A stretch of DNA of 64,000 nt from Chrysomallon squamiferum (Eukaryota; Mollusca; Gastropoda; Neomphalida; Peltospiridae). Below, piece after piece: positions 1 to 12,711 of this stretch (the stretch's first letter is position 1; each line of letters opens with the position of its first letter). Made by a program: the position numbers and the translations under genes. The stretch is taken from positions 41,373,152 to 41,437,151 of the forward strand of contig CM022665.1 of the NCBI GenBank assembly GCA_012295275.1, in the 5' to 3' direction. The notes beneath the pieces are model-generated. The model was given only the letters and a program-made list of their open reading frames with translations. It had not been told where the DNA came from and searched no databases.

Positions 1-212
1 GTAAAATGCAGTTCCCATTTCTTCAGATTCCTAAATAAGCACTTATTTTATCTTTGGTTTGGATATGTTCACATAGCTGTGAATGTGGTTGAGGATCTTT
101 GTGCAAAGATTTTATTGTAGATATCTGATAATGATATGTATAATTTTCTGTAATACAAGTCTGTTGTTCTTATCAACTTCTCTGATTAGTTTTTAAAATT
201 TTAAATTTACAG

Positions 213-318
213 TCCAGACACAACACTGAAGACTTCAATTTATTCACACTTGATGACGTTGATGCTGCTTTTGACAAAATCATTCAGCTGAAATATTCAC
301 AGAGTGTGAATCTCACAG
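213..318 (+). CDS. CPSF2: CPSF2 exon A
   Basis: Acceptor ..ttaaatttacag at 212, donor GTAAAT at 319. The exon starts in phase 0 with Ser-Arg-His-Asn and carries the [12 protein letters not shown] block. It ends one base into a Gly codon completed by the next exon. The 106 bp fit the reading frame. Confidence 0.93.
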
Positions 319-1578
319 GTAAATCGAATGTTATTCAAAATCTCTATTTTCAAAACTAGTTTAGATCAGTGTTATAATGAATACTGGTAAGTTTAATTTA
401 ATGTTATTTTGGATATGTTATTAAAATCTAAAGATCAGTTTATATAATTACTGAAGTGAGTTGTTTTAATTTAGTAGTGTTAGTTAGCAGGTAGATGAAA
501 TTCCAGATAAGCTCATTTGGCAGACCACTGTATACTTAATCAAGAATTTGTATTCTTTTATAAAAATTGAGTAAACAATTATATTTAAATACTATATTAA
601 AATAAAAAATAATATATATATATATATATATAAACAATCTGTAGGTAATTATACAAATCATTTTATTTTCACAATTGTTTTATTATAATAAATAAGATTA
701 TAATATATAATTAATAAGATTATTTTATACTAATTTAACAAATATTTCCCATGCTGAAATACATATGATGCTTGTTCTTTTTATTTCTCTTGCTTAGTAA
801 GCAGAAAATCTAAAGGAGTCCTATGTAAATATTTGTTGTCATAAAAGCAAAAGAATTATGTGGTATCTAAATAAAACAAGTGTTTGAATTTCGCAGGTAA
901 AGGACATGGCATACAGATAACTCCATTAGCAGCAGGTCATATGATTGGAGGAACAATCTGGAAAATAGTTAAAGATGGCGAAGAAGAAATCATATATGCT
1001 GTTGACTACAATCACAAAAAAGAAAGGTGATACAGAGAATAAATATTAACAGTGAAATAATTTCAGTACAAAATGATTAGTGACAGTTACAAACTATTTA
1101 TTAAAGAAAATGTATGGTGATGTTAAATAATTGCCTAAAAATATGATGTTATTGAAGATGCACCTTTTTGATAATACAGAATGATAATGATATTACTTGT
1201 TGGCACAGGATTATGTAAAAATTTCATATATCCTCCTTTTTTCTTACAATAATGATGTTGTGTCTTATGCAGAAATAACCCTAAATGCTGATTGCAAATG
1301 GTATCTTGCCAGTTTTTGCTTTTTCACATTCATCGTCTGTATGTAAATAATCAGTAAAGTTTCCATATCTGTCAGATGTCTACAATGTTTGTTTTTTGTG
1401 TGTTATAGGCATTTCGGCAGCCTGATAAAACTTGTTTTCTTTCAGACATTTAAACGGCTGTGTTCTGGAGATGTTTAACAGACCTTCCCTCATGATCACA
1501 GATGCTTTTAATGCCTCGTACAATCAAGCCAGACGGAGACTGAGAGACGAGCAGCTGATGAGTAAGTGTTGTTGTCGC

Positions 1579-1609
<31 letters not shown>

Positions 1610-2701
1610 ATTGTCGTTGTTGGTTACTTTCATATCTAGAGATCTATGACAGCAGCTTGTGTGGATTTTTATGAAGTGCATTTTGAAAATCACTATAAAT
1701 TGGATACTCTGGGGTATTTGTTTATTTGTTTAATATTAGAATAATTTGTTATAAGATACAAAATTAAATAGAAAACCTTAACTTGTCAGATTCATTTTTT
1801 TTCCAACAAAATCATAATAATTTTTCAGTCTTGAAATTTATATTTGTGATTAAAAGTTTCCACAGTTTCAATTTTGTTTTGGATAAAAATGATTCTGGAA
1901 TCTAATTTGTTATTTTTCAGCAACAATACTTCAGACTATGAGGAATGATGGCAATGTTTTGGTTGCTGTTGATACAGCAGGACGAATGTTGGAATTAGCA
2001 CATTTACTAGTAAGATCGAGTCTTCAGTGAATCTCATTTAAAATGGGAAACCTTATTTTTACATATCAGTTTGTGTAAATGTTTAGCCAGTAACTGAGTA
2101 CTGTTTGGAACCTAATAAGTTGTTTCAAATTCCACAAAAGCTAAAATTAACATTTCATACAAAATGATAAATTTTAAATATTATTTTTTTTATGAATTTA
2201 GTATTATGGTCAAAGTTTAAAGTTTTATGATATTCTGTACGATTGAAATTTTTCTTCATTGTTATAAACTGGTAAAAATATAACATGTTAAAATTTTATT
2301 CTGGGTTTTTCAGGATCAAATGTGGCGAAGTGCAGAGTCGGGTCTTTCCCCATATTCCCTTGCTTTGCTAAACAATGTCAGCTACAATGTAGTGGAGTTT
2401 GCAAAGTCTCAGGTAAGTAATCCTTTTGAATAATCAGTCTGGTCATGTTTGTAACAGTTAACTGTCAGACCAGATTCATTTGTTTTTTTAATAGTTTGCA
2501 CCTATGAGTAATCAGTAATTTTCTAATAGCTTTTTATTCCAAACAAAAAATGGAACATGATGTTACGAATATTCATTGATTGAGCAGTTTTTATATTTTA
2601 TTGTTTAAGAATTCATATTTCTGTATGATTTTATATAATTGTGTGTGTGTATGCATATGTAGGTGAGCAAATGTGCATGCATGTGTCTGTCTGTATGTTT
2701 G

Positions 2702-2749
<48 letters not shown>

Positions 2750-3035
2750 TTAAAACAGTATGTAGAGGTACTCATAAAAGAAGTTACAATTAAAAAACAA
2801 ATTAAATGTATTACTCTATGTAAAAGAAAAAGAAGTGGTAATATTATTTTGGTCATTAACTGTAAAAAGACAACAACAGAACTGAATAAATGTCTCTGTA
2901 TGTATTTTTCAGGTGGAGTGGATGAGTGACAAAATAATGAGAGCATTTGAAGAGAATCGGAACAACCCATTTCAGTTCAAACATGTCAAACTGTGCCACA
3001 ACTTGGCTGAACTCTCACGAGTACCTGAACCTAAG
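213..3035 (+). CDS. CPSF2: CPSF2 (CPSF100), partial: six internal exons
   Basis: CPSF100 is a non-catalytic metallo-beta-lactamase/beta-CASP partner of the CPSF73 endonuclease in the nuclear complex that cleaves pre-mRNA 3' ends. Six exons (213-318, 897-1026, 1446-1561, 1921-2009, 2314-2412, 2913-3035) splice in frame into 221 codons with no stop, and every junction is AG/GT. Recognisable blocks in order are [105 protein letters not shown] and LCHNLAEL. They follow the middle of animal CPSF2 without gaps. The family is about 780 residues, so this is under a third of the protein. The N-terminus lies left of the window. The C-terminal half, which should resume in phase 0 after 3035, is not seen anywhere in the window. 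Identity is very secure. Confidence 0.96.
897..1026 (+). CDS. CPSF2: CPSF2 exon B
   Basis: Acceptor tttcgcag at 896, donor GTGATA at 1027. It encodes the strongly conserved [19 protein letters not shown] segment and [20 protein letters not shown]. It ends two bases into an Arg codon. The 130 bp keep the frame. Confidence 0.95.
1446..1561 (+). CDS. CPSF2: CPSF2 exon C
   Basis: Acceptor ttctttcag at 1445, donor GTAAGT at 1562. It encodes [20 protein letters not shown] through [10 protein letters not shown] (GTT)n microsatellite starts about five bases into the following intron, directly against the donor. Confidence 0.94.
1567..1621. repeat. (GTT)n microsatellite beside a splice donor
   Basis: An imperfect GTT repeat with GTC interruptions begins about five bases downstream of the exon C donor. 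It lies wholly within the intron. Confidence 0.95.
1921..2009 (+). CDS. CPSF2: CPSF2 exon D
   Basis: Acceptor ttatttttcag at 1920, donor GTAAGA at 2010. It encodes [20 protein letters not shown] and RMLELAHLL of the beta-CASP region. The exon ends in phase 0. Confidence 0.95.
2314..2412 (+). CDS. CPSF2: CPSF2 exon E
   Basis: Acceptor gggtttttcag at 2313, donor GTAAGT at 2413. Thirty-three codons, phase 0 at both ends, encode [20 protein letters not shown] followed by [13 protein letters not shown]. Confidence 0.95.
2704..2748. repeat. (TA)n(GT)n compound microsatellite
   Basis: A short TA run followed by about 17 GT units within the CPSF2 intron. It explains the His/Thr- and Val/Cys-repeat open frames on both strands here. 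Confidence 0.95.
2913..3035 (+). CDS. CPSF2: CPSF2 exon F (last exon recognised)
   Basis: Acceptor tgtatttttcag at 2912, donor GTAAGG at 3036. Forty-one codons, phase 0 at both ends, encode [20 protein letters not shown], then [20 protein letters not shown] and Lys. In other animals the protein continues directly from here into a valine/leucine-rich strand; that continuation was not found downstream. Confidence 0.95.
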
Positions 3036-6000
3036 GTAAGGCAATGCAATTTAAAATTCTGTTTTTTCAAAATTTATTCCAGCTTTGAAGGAAACAAGTC
3101 ATAATTCATTAAAACATAAAAATCCAGCAGGTGATCAAGATGTAATTCAATCTGGTAGTAGATCATGAATATATAAATGGAGAAGGTAAGTGAAAGAATT
3201 TATATTTCATACATCTATTTCAGCTTTTGACCTGTAATATCAACTTTTGGTAAACGATAATACTTCAAGAGGATACCAGATAACAGTATTATTATTGCTT
3301 CTTTATTTTTCTCTATTTTTCTTGGACAGAAAGGTGTTTTGAGCTTGGATATGTTGAAAATCATTATTATAAATCAACTTAATTATAATCCCTAACATTA
3401 TAACAATGTATCATTCAAGCAGATATGACAGACTTATCAGTAACCAAGATTTGTGCTTTGACATAGGAAATGTGGCTACTTTTTTATTTACTTATGTTTT
3501 TGTTGATGTTGTTGCATTTACTGAGTTAATAATGTATGTTAAGCCTATAGGCGATAATTCTGATTCAAATTTCTAATTATAAATATTTAACTAAAATTAA
3601 AAAAACTAAACATTATGCAGTTGTTAGATGATAAACTATTAAAACTCTAATGTAGTGCTAATCATCTATAACAGAAGCAATATTTCAAGTTACTTGCTTT
3701 ATTTATATTTGAGCAGATATATATTTAAATCACAAGCAAATTGAATACTTATTGTTGGATAATGATTTGTGAGAAAGGCAGGACAGGACAATGTAGAGAA
3801 TGATACATACACACATTAATAGTTTTATTTATTTGTTTATTTTTAAATTTTATTTTATTTATTTATTTTCTGGAGCATCTGTAAGTTGTAAATAAAAAAA
3901 GACTAGACAGGATAGTTTTCACTTTATTGCCATGTTGTTAAAAATAGCTCTCCTTCCCACAGATAGGATGTAGCAATCTATAATGTTCTGTCCCAGTATT
4001 GACAGTTGATGTCGAAAGTCAGAAATTTATTGTCACTTCCAAACTTCACAGACTCATATTTTTTGACAGCTCACACCAGGGAAGCGTATGTAATATTGAA
4101 CTGAGAGTAAAAATAACAAATAACAGTAATTCAGTACAGAAATCATACATACTGTGATGATGTGGCATAAATTTGGTTTATACACAGCATGTAGAAATGG
4201 AATTTAATAATCATATTTTTATTTATTTAATCAATTCACCAAGTAGTGAGATTTAGCCTCAGAAAACTGTGATAGTTCCACATTAGTGTCTTTGTTTCTC
4301 TTTGATTAATTAGCAGTCTTTATTGTTTGATGTTTGTTTTTCTCCTTACTAAACAGAAATTTATATTTTTAAAACATTTAAATTTAATAAAAGAAGTAAT
4401 GTTGATTAAATTTGCAATCATGGACACATAATATCTGACTTCTGTAGCAAATGCTAATAACAAAAATTCCTTACATAGTATTTATTTATTTTAAATGTCT
4501 TGACAATTTCTGACAGTAATAATGATGAAATGTTAAAACTGGGAACTTTAAATCATTACTGTACAATTATTGTAAAGCAAAAAAAAAAAAAAACTTCATA
4601 TATTAAATATCCAATTTATTCAGTTCCAACACAGCATTATCTGACAAGAACTTCTTTAGGTTAAAAAAAAAAAAAAATCTATTTATTTTTAAAAACATAT
4701 TTTCATTTAAAAAAGACGAAAAAAAATAAATTTACAAATTGTTTTTGTCCTTAGAAACAAGAACGAGGCTGGAAAATCTTCTTCATATTGGAAAATGACA
4801 AACATTGCATGATGTACATGCGTCTTATCAGTCACATGCACACGCTTAATATTTACTCATCTGGTAATAATTTAGATTTAATAAGCCATGGCTCTAACTT
4901 GATTTAGTTTCTTTGTGAACTGTAGCAAGCATGTAATCACATTTTGTCTTGGTCTCAGAGTAAATATTTGCTCTTATCCTTACATCAGTGAATGTGTTGA
5001 CTAACTTAGCAGACATCAACAAACGGCAGGAACAGTATTATGGCTGGATTGCAGTTTAGTTGCATTGCTTTATTTTAATTTTTCTTTTAAATTGAAAAAT
5101 AAGACCTCTCTAAATGTTTTTTTTTATATGATCAACATTTGACTTTAAATATATATTTTTTTGTGTGCATGAATAAATTAAACTAGTTCTTCTTAAACTG
5201 GAGAAATTATTTTGGTGTGAATGAAACTTGAGGGAGAATACGACAAAAATTGCCAAACATAAAAAAAATGTGTTGGTGGTGAATGACATTTTGTGATACT
5301 GAATGACACTGAAGTAGTTTAAGAAGCTATGAATTAAACATTTTTTGTTTGAATGAATGCTTAATGCAGGCCTTGCTCTTAATGATAGCCTACAGGGTTA
5401 CTAGGTTAAATAATTTGGTAGCCTGTAGTAAAAATTGCTAGCCTGATAATTAATTTTAAAAATAAGATTAAGAAGAAAAAAAGAAAAAAGAAAAAAAAGA
5501 AATCATGGGCACTATATTGGAAAATATTCATTTATGTCATGTTATCACTAAAGCTCCGATACGAATTATGAATATTTTTACATTCATTGGTCTGGTATGC
5601 TCTGCTGATTTCAAAACCTTTCATTGTCTTCAGTAACATTCACTAAACCTAACTGATGAATGACCTGGCATGTTTTTGGTGATGACATGTGCATTGAGAA
5701 ATAGATAATTTAACTGCTCAGTGATTTATTTAAAATCATAGCACTACTAATGCTTTTGTTGTTTCCTGTTTTGCTAAGTTTGCTACCTCAGCTGCAACAC
5801 ATTTTATATGAGATTCACTACAGCCTTCTTCTTTTTTTTGTCATGGTTTGTTTCCTAAAGTTTTTGCACTCAGCATCAAATGATCCTCTTTCACCTCCAA
5901 ACAGACATGGTACAAAAAACAAAGCATTTTTTTTTTTTTGCTTTCTTTGCTGATTCTCAACCATTTAAACTTGTTTTTATCACATTGGCACAGAACTTCA

Positions 6001-7831
6001 GACTTTTTTTCAAAGCTTTTCTTGTTTCTGGTGTTTCTGGTCAAACACTTGCCATGGTTTTACCATCACTGAAATGAGCTTTACTGACCCCTTGTTTCAA
6101 ATAAGTGTACAGTGCTAATCCATTCCACAGGTCAAAGCTTTACAAAAGGCTTCGTATCTGTAAGCAGTACCTTTAGCTCATATTAAAATAATTTTCATTT
6201 GGAAAACTACAGACAAAACAAATATACTGTTTCATTTCAACAGTCATAGTGCAGAAATGTCACCTTGGCTCAGTCTGTGCAGATGTTTAACACAGTTACA
6301 CTGACTTGTACCAGAGAGTGCATACACGACAGGTGGAATTGTAGACATGGGTAAACAAAATCTTCTTGAAAACTGTGTAGATGGTAAAATAAAAAAATAA
6401 AAGCTTTGGCTTAATGACATCTAAAGCAAAAATAATTAGCCGTTTGTTATTTGTATGTGTCCTGGTGCTAAAGAGATTTTTTTTTTTTTTTTTTATATTG
6501 ATGTTAACTTTATTTTTAAGAGTTCATGAAATTTGTTTGTGGGGTATGAAAATTAATACTACTACTACTACTACTAATAATAATGATAATAATTAAAAAA
6601 ACCCATTAAATATAAGAAAAATGATTAAAAATCGATATTTTTATGAATTTAAAAAAAACAATTTTAAATCTTTTAATACCATTTTTCTTTTCTTTTATAT
6701 ATGTCTTAACATTTTGTAACTTGTGTTATCACTGATAAATGTAAGTTGGTGATAAAGTAATGTAAAAGATTGCTGTTATTAACTTAATATGCAGGATGCA
6801 GACTGGAACATACTATTATTATTAAAAAAAAAAATGTCTGGTTGTGATTTCATGGTCAGTGTACTTAAGAATGATAATAGCTACTACATCATCATAAAAC
6901 TGTTTCCAACGTCAAATATCACAGTGGTAAAATAAAATATCTTAATTTTAGAATAAGTTGTTCTTGGGATATTTTTGTGAGTAAAAATGTGCTGTTGTTC
7001 AGAAATACAAAGTAAGTGTGTATAAAAGCATTCAAATAAAAAAATGGCTAGATATAACATACATTGATCAATTATATTAATCAAATAATTTTTGAAAAAT
7101 TAATACAGCTAGAAGTATACATTATACTGATTTTCACTTTAAAAAATAGGTATTTTAAAAATGTTACCAATCTTATAGTTTAACCAGGAAGAAGAAGAAA
7201 ATAATAATTTAAAAAAATCAAAAAAAATCTAACCCAACAATAATGCTGAAAACATTACCTTCAGCAAAATATTTTTTCTAACAGTGTAAATGCTAAATTT
7301 TTAAAGATATTTGTTAACCCTATTTCTTTCAGTAATATTTTGTTTTGTTTTTTTGTTTTTGCCCTTAACAATCATGAAAACATATTCACACAGAAGTCAG
7401 TTTTTAATAGTATAGCACTATATAATAGTATCCTTGAAAAGATAAAACACCAAAATAACTTGAATTAATATAACAGAATTTAAAAAAAAAGAAGAAAAAA
7501 AGAAAAAGATAAACTTATCCATTTTCTGTTTAGAAGTGATTTTTTTGTTCATACTTGATGTCTAACAACTGAAGACATTTAGTATATTGATATTTTCTTC
7601 AGAATAATTCGGAAAAATCCAGACTTTATAAGAATATTACACACATGTATAAATATGAACAAAAAAAAAATGTATGTAAAGAAAAAGACAATAGTGAAGA
7701 AACTGATATTCACATTTGTTGATGAGAACCTTTTTCTTGGGGGTATTGTCAGTTGTTAATATTGGAAATCATTTGCAGTGACATTTTCGAATCTGATATT
7801 TCCTTTATTTTCTCCTTTTACACAAAAGTCC

Positions 7832-7862
<31 letters not shown>

Positions 7863-9450
7863 AAATTTTTTAAAATGCAGATAAGTGTATAGATCTTTGT
7901 ATTCTTTTTGTGCCAATTTACTTTGAAAATCCCCAGATCAACAGTGAGCAATATACTTGTATGTTACTTACGCAAATGTTAATATTTATTTTTTCACCAG
8001 TGTATTGGATTAGATGTACACTATTGTGGTGTTACTTAATTCAGTTTCTTTACACTGTTTGATGTGTGTGGTATAAGTACATTCAATATTTACAGCTTGT
8101 TCTTATTAACATGTACATAGACAGCTCATCTTTTTTGTTATGTTACGTTTTATTTTCTTTTGTAATTGTTATTTATATTAATGTCATATTTAATCAAAGA
8201 TTCATCATGCTAAAACATGTTATATTGTCTTTTTATAATAAGCTCAACCTTTTTAGTATAGACACTGATTTTACTGACAGTGAAAACTGTTTCATAGTCT
8301 TTTATTTTATTTTTATTATTGTATTTATTTATTTCTATTTTTTTTCTGGATCAAAGATATTAAAATTACTGTTTTTCTTGAGCTATGTAATGGCTGTGTT
8401 ACCTGTTTTTTCAGTTGGTTTCATAATCAGTTTGTATGATATTTTATGAATAGGATTGTTTTAACTTGTTAGTATGAAATTGTTTTTGTTTTGATTTCAT
8501 ATTCTGATTGTAGCAACGAGTCTGTAGAAATCACTGATCAAGTACATCTGTAAGTTAAGCTAGGTTGCTGATGCTGAACATTTGGTACAATTGCAAAAGT
8601 TTCTAATAAAGGCACCATAATGTCTTGAAGAAAAAAAAATGCTATTGCGTGATCTTCAGGTTTATGTTCAGAGTTCAAATACATAAACTTCTAGAAAGAC
8701 AAATAAATAATTTATAGTATTTTAGGCTTTGACATGTAAACAAGCTGAAGAAAATTGACTTTCTAGTCCCTTTAAATAAGCCATCTTCTTCTTTTACTGT
8801 TGAGATTATTACTTTATTTTTTATTTTTGTGGCATCATCATTATTTTATGGATGATTGTCCACTTTTTCTGTCCCTATTCATTTTAGTGCTTAACTTTTT
8901 ACAGCAGTTTAAGGATGAGCCATTGCTGTGACACAATAAATTACATTGTAATCTTCATTGATCTGTGCTGCATGTAGGAAATCCCTGCAAGAAATCATGT
9001 CATTAAACTGTCACCTAATTTAATCTTTCACAAACTTGCCACCAATAAAAAAATATATAAAAAAATGAAAGGAAGAAAAGAAAGAAAGAAAAAAGAAAAA
9101 AGAAAACTCTTCACCATAAAAACATTGAGTTGTTCAAATACTAGATATTACTACTAAGAATAAAAAAAATTAAAATAAATAAAAAAATGATAAAAATCTC
9201 CATTTCATCTATTTCCTGGTTTAATCTTTGTCAAGTGAAATTATGATATATTAATTTGAAATATTTTCAGAGTTAAGAGAGGTTTGTTTTTTTCCCTACT
9301 TTATTTTATTTTTAAAATTTAAAAGCATTTTATATTTTGTAAGGATAATTGTTTCAGTGATTTCTTTCACTGAATGTTAATTATAAAAACGGGCTTTTAA
9401 GCTGTCCAGTAATTACATTTGATTACTATTAGCTTTTCAGGTATTTTCTG
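3036..9450. other. Long AT-rich intron or flank without a gene
   Basis: I see no convincing exon here. The sequence is AT-rich with scattered A and T runs, an ACT/AAT microsatellite at 6557-6593 and a 29-base A run at 7832-7860. Open frames such as 8066-8449 are low-complexity hydrophobic translations of T-rich DNA. If CPSF2 continues downstream, this is the start of its seventh visible intron. Confidence 0.6.
7832..7860. repeat. poly(A) run of 29
   Basis: An uninterrupted A tract. No element upstream of it is recognisable, so it may be an expanded homopolymer rather than a retrotransposon tail. Confidence 0.9.
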
Positions 9451-9461
9451 TTGACAAGTAT

Positions 9462-9545
9462 TTATAAATACAATACAATAAATACATTACAGTACTGTTC
9501 AATACGATACAATGTGATACAGTACAATACATTACAATACATACA
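9462..9545. repeat. ATACA-type minisatellite
   Basis: Imperfect repetition of AATACA, GATACA and TTACA words over about 80 bases. Confidence 0.75.
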
Positions 9546-9689
9546 TTCAAGCAGACACAAGATAGACATGCACATGTATAAACTAAATTTTTACCAAAGG
9601 ATACAAAGTTGTTATTGGGAACTCATATATAATAATTACAATCATATTTAGTTAGTTGGGTTGAATGAAAGAAGAAGAAAAAAAAATAC

Positions 9690-10010
9690 GTGACATCTAC
9701 TGAATACTGTTTGATTATCGATGATACACTGCACATTTTGTGTATTAATGTCACATGCCGTGCCAATGGGACAGTTCTGCATGTTAGCTGTTGCGGCTTC
9801 TGAGCAACACTAATGAGCGATTTAGTGATGGTCGCATTTCCACCATGACCATTTATTGATCTGCCATTGTCATTTTTATTCACAGTACATTGTTTGTCGC
9901 TTATACCAGTTATGATTAATCCTAATTGTAGATCTGAAAGTGTTTTTGTGATACACGAGGACCATGGTTGATTTGAGCAGTCAAGAATTGTCAATAACAT
10001 GTTGAAAATG
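9690..10010. promoter_or_regulatory. Balanced-composition island, candidate conserved element
   Basis: This interval stands out from AT-rich surroundings by mixed composition, absence of simple repeats and CpG-containing words such as GGTCGCATTTCC. A 189-codon minus-strand frame (10192-9623) crosses it. That frame enters and leaves through CA-repeat and A-run translations and shows no family signature, so I treat it as chance. Regulatory function is only an inference from composition. Confidence 0.3.
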
Positions 10011-10302
10011 ATCATATCAAGTAAGAAACTAATAATAAAAAAAAATATTGGTATTGAATTTAAATTATGAATGATCATTGTCACCTGAAGAGGTTTCAGT
10101 AGACATGCATTCAGACATGCAGAGACACAGACACACACATGCATACAAAATACGTCATATTCTCTTTCACACACACGCACAAACACATACAACCAAAATT
10201 GATTTATTTGTTTTGCAAAATCTATAAAAGGTACATAATTTAGCGAAAAATAAATATATAGAGATAGATTAGTCGGAGAAAAATAAAAAGTAAAGAAAAT
10301 GA

Positions 10303-10352
10303 AGGAGAGAGAGAGAGAAAAAGAGAGAGAGAGACAGTGAGTGAGAGAGAGA
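10303..10352. repeat. GA-rich microsatellite
   Basis: Imperfect (GA)n with GAC and GTGA interruptions. Confidence 0.85.
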
Positions 10353-10927
10353 TGGTAGAGAACTTAGAGATACACAGATATAGAGGATCAAAGAAAGAAA
10401 ATTGTGATAAACAGGTTACAGTTAATTTTTAAAAATCATTAATGTTACTAATTTAGTGTTCTACTAGTGTCTGACGTGTAGATTATTTATTGATAGAATA
10501 ATCTTTTCCATCTGTCCAGCTGAATGTCTTAGTGTGACTATTTCAGTTAAAGCTCTTGCTCATTGCAGTTTCTTGGTTGATCCTAATTTAAGAAATGCAT
10601 TATGTGATAAGCTGGTGATAATAAATTTTTTATTATCATATTTAAACTGTTCTGTTTGAGTAATTTTAATAAAAATTTCTCTTACTCAAAAACCATTTTT
10701 ATGCATTATAATTATAATTGTTGTTTTTTGTTGTTGTTGTTGTTTCTGTTGTTTTTGTTATTTTATATTTTTCTAGTACTAAATCAATGATGCATATAGC
10801 AAGAAAACATACACATACATAATGGTTTTATTTCCAGAATAATTATAATCTATGTTGTTTTTCTGGTTATACAGTGAGAAAATAGATATTATTAACAAGG
10901 CCAGTACCTTTTAATATATAAGGTAAA

Positions 10928-11056
10928 TCTAGTAGGCCTGATTCTATGTATCTCTTATCTCAGAACTAGTGACTAGTAGGCCTGGTTCTTTGTAGCTGTG
11001 TTTGTTTTCTCAGTACTAGTGACTAGTAGATATCTGTTATCTCAATAGTAATAGTC
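10928..11056. repeat. Short minisatellite, unit about 44-50 bp
   Basis: Three diverged units begin CTAGTAGGCCTGATTC (10928), CTAGTAGGCCTGGTTC (10972) and CTAGTAGATATC (11022). The first two units end in ACTAGTGA. Confidence 0.8.
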
Positions 11057-11129
11057 TGGTACCTGTGAAATAAATAATATTTAGCTGTAGCATTTGGACA
11101 TAAAACTGCATAATAAAACTGAATTCTTA

Positions 11130-11575
11130 CGATTTCATGTTGTTCAAAGATATATGTTAATTACTACAGCTCACTTGACTCTGAACTACACATAAACACA
11201 CTGGTTTACACTGTCCTCCATTAGATCTTGGTTATCTTGTTTGTGGACCAAATAAGGTTAGCTGTGCCAAATAATTTGTACTTACATAGATGATAAAATT
11301 ATGAGTTAGCTTCTTTATTAGTAATCAGGTTGTTCAGAAAGACGTATGATCAGATCCTTAATTGCAGTTGCCCACATAACTCTGAACTGTACATAAATAC
11401 TGTGGTATGTATTGTCTTGTCTGTGGACCAGAAAAGGTTCAGCTGGACCATTAGTACTTTTGTAGATGGTAAAACTTATGAGTTAGTAGGTTTATCGGTT
11501 AATAGGTTGTTAAGAAAGATGTATGTTCAGTTCCATAATTACAGAAACCCACAAAACTCTGAATGTAAATCTGTA
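11130..11575. repeat. Tandem duplication, unit about 180-200 bp
   Basis: ACTCTGAACTACACATAAAC at 11178 recurs as ACTCTGAACTGTACATAAAT at 11379, and a third partial start is at 11556. The words GTGGACCA, GATAAAATTATGAGTTAG and GGTTGTTCAGAAAGACGTAT are shared in order between the first two units. Confidence 0.85.
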
Positions 11576-11620
11576 ATTACCACACTGTGTGTGTGTGTAA
11601 AATGATGCTAACAACATGAC

Positions 11621-11682
11621 CGCTGTGACACAATGATAAATTGCTGCTAATTGGAAGAGGTTGAAATGGTAGCCTGTCCCAT
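11621..11682 (+). mobile_element. SINE fragment (3' half)
   Basis: The order CTGTG, ATAAATTGCTGCTAATTGG, then GTAGCC matches the 3' half of the molluscan tRNA-derived SINE that is best preserved at 45078-45387. Only about 60 bases are recognisable, and the identification rests on recalled consensus. Confidence 0.45.
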
Positions 11683-12039
11683 GTATCACAGGCAGCTTAA
11701 CCAGTCTTAACAAGATGTGGGCAAGAAAATAACTTGATACTTTGCTAACTGAGGTGTGCTGTGCCAGTCTCGAGAATAACATTTCATAAAGAACTAATTG
11801 TGTCCATTTTGGCAATTATGGACAAGAAATCAATAAGAGTATTTTTTTTCTTTTCTTTCTTTCTTCTTTTTGCATTTTTCTAATGCTGTAAATGATTTGG
11901 TAAAGATGACATGTGTATATACGTTTAGTGGCAAGGGTTAGTATATTTCATCTTTTCTGGGTAAACATCTTTAAAAATAATCTGATTATTATTGGGTTTT
12001 TTTTTAAAATTAATTAATTAATTGTTGTCCAGTTCTGGA

Positions 12040-12480
12040 ACTGCTAAAAGTCAACTGGTGAGAAACAACAGAAATGAAAACCAAGTTAAATTTTTGGTAG
12101 ACGGAATTCGGACTCGGTCATCGGTCATTATTTACAACCGTCTCTGGAATGAGACATCCAAGCTTTGAACTCCTCGATATTTAATAAATACCAAAATTAA
12201 TTATCATCAATTCAACTTTATAATGTTAAAGTGGAGATTTGTATTTATTTATGTCTGATTCGCAGACAGATCAGAGTGGTGTATTGTTAAAGAACACTTG
12301 ATGCTCTTTTCCTGTTACAGAGTCACTTTGATGATTGCCAGCCAAGATTTTCTCATACCAGTTTGTCCACCGTCTGGACATTGTCCACTATCTGTCCATC
12401 ACTTGTCAGCTTTCACTCCTGTAGTTTTAATCAGATTCTTTTCAAAGTCAGTGTAATGGTTCACTGATGATTCCTTTATC
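12040..12480. promoter_or_regulatory. Balanced-composition island
   Basis: Non-repetitive and richer in G+C than its neighbours, with CpG words such as GACGGAATTCGGACTCGG and no supported ORF. It could be a conserved element or an old unrecognised transposon. Confidence 0.25.
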
Positions 12481-12597
12481 TCTAAATTAGAGCAAGTAAA
12501 ACCATATCTCATTTCAATAAAGCTGTAATGAAAATAACATATTCTGCAATGTCAGGAATGTAGTAATAATATAAGAAAAATAAGACAACTTTTATTT

Positions 12598-12711
12598 TAT
12601 TATTATTATTATTATTATTATTTTTTTTATTATTTTTTTTATTTAGTTAAAGACAATTTGTTATTGTTTTCTTCCCATATTTTTTCTCTGTGTGTGTGTG
12701 TGTGTGTGTGT
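12598..12711. repeat. (ATT)n, T-rich and (GT)n microsatellites
   Basis: An ATT run at 12598-12622 grades into T-rich DNA, followed by (GT)n at about 12690-12711. Confidence 0.85.

Larger units (their letters stand above)
319..2912 (+). other. CPSF2 introns between exons A and F
   Basis: The five introns are 578, 419, 359, 304 and 500 bp and are AT-rich. They hold a (TA)n run at 612-633, a (GTT)n run at 1567-1621 and a (TA)n(GT)n run at 2704-2748. The intron left of exon A fills at least bases 1-212. No other gene is seen in them. Confidence 0.9.

Noticed and set aside
2605-2970. 121-codon minus-strand frame with poly-(His-Thr)
   Set aside because: It is a translation of the (GT)n microsatellite and lies across CPSF2 intron and exon F in antisense.
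4756-4861. Exon-like stretch after ttttgtccttag, reading KQERGWKIFFILENDK
   Set aside because: It has an acceptor-like start and a possible donor (TCATCTGGTAAT), but it does not match the next CPSF2 block and shows no family features. Probably chance.
8066-8449. 127-codon hydrophobic frame resembling a membrane protein
   Set aside because: Composition is what T-rich intronic DNA gives by chance; there is no motif or helix pattern typical of a family.
9623-10192. 189-codon minus-strand open frame, the second longest in the window
   Set aside because: It starts in a CA-repeat translation (VCVCV), ends in poly-Phe from an A run and has no domain signature. The balanced middle is better described as a non-coding island.
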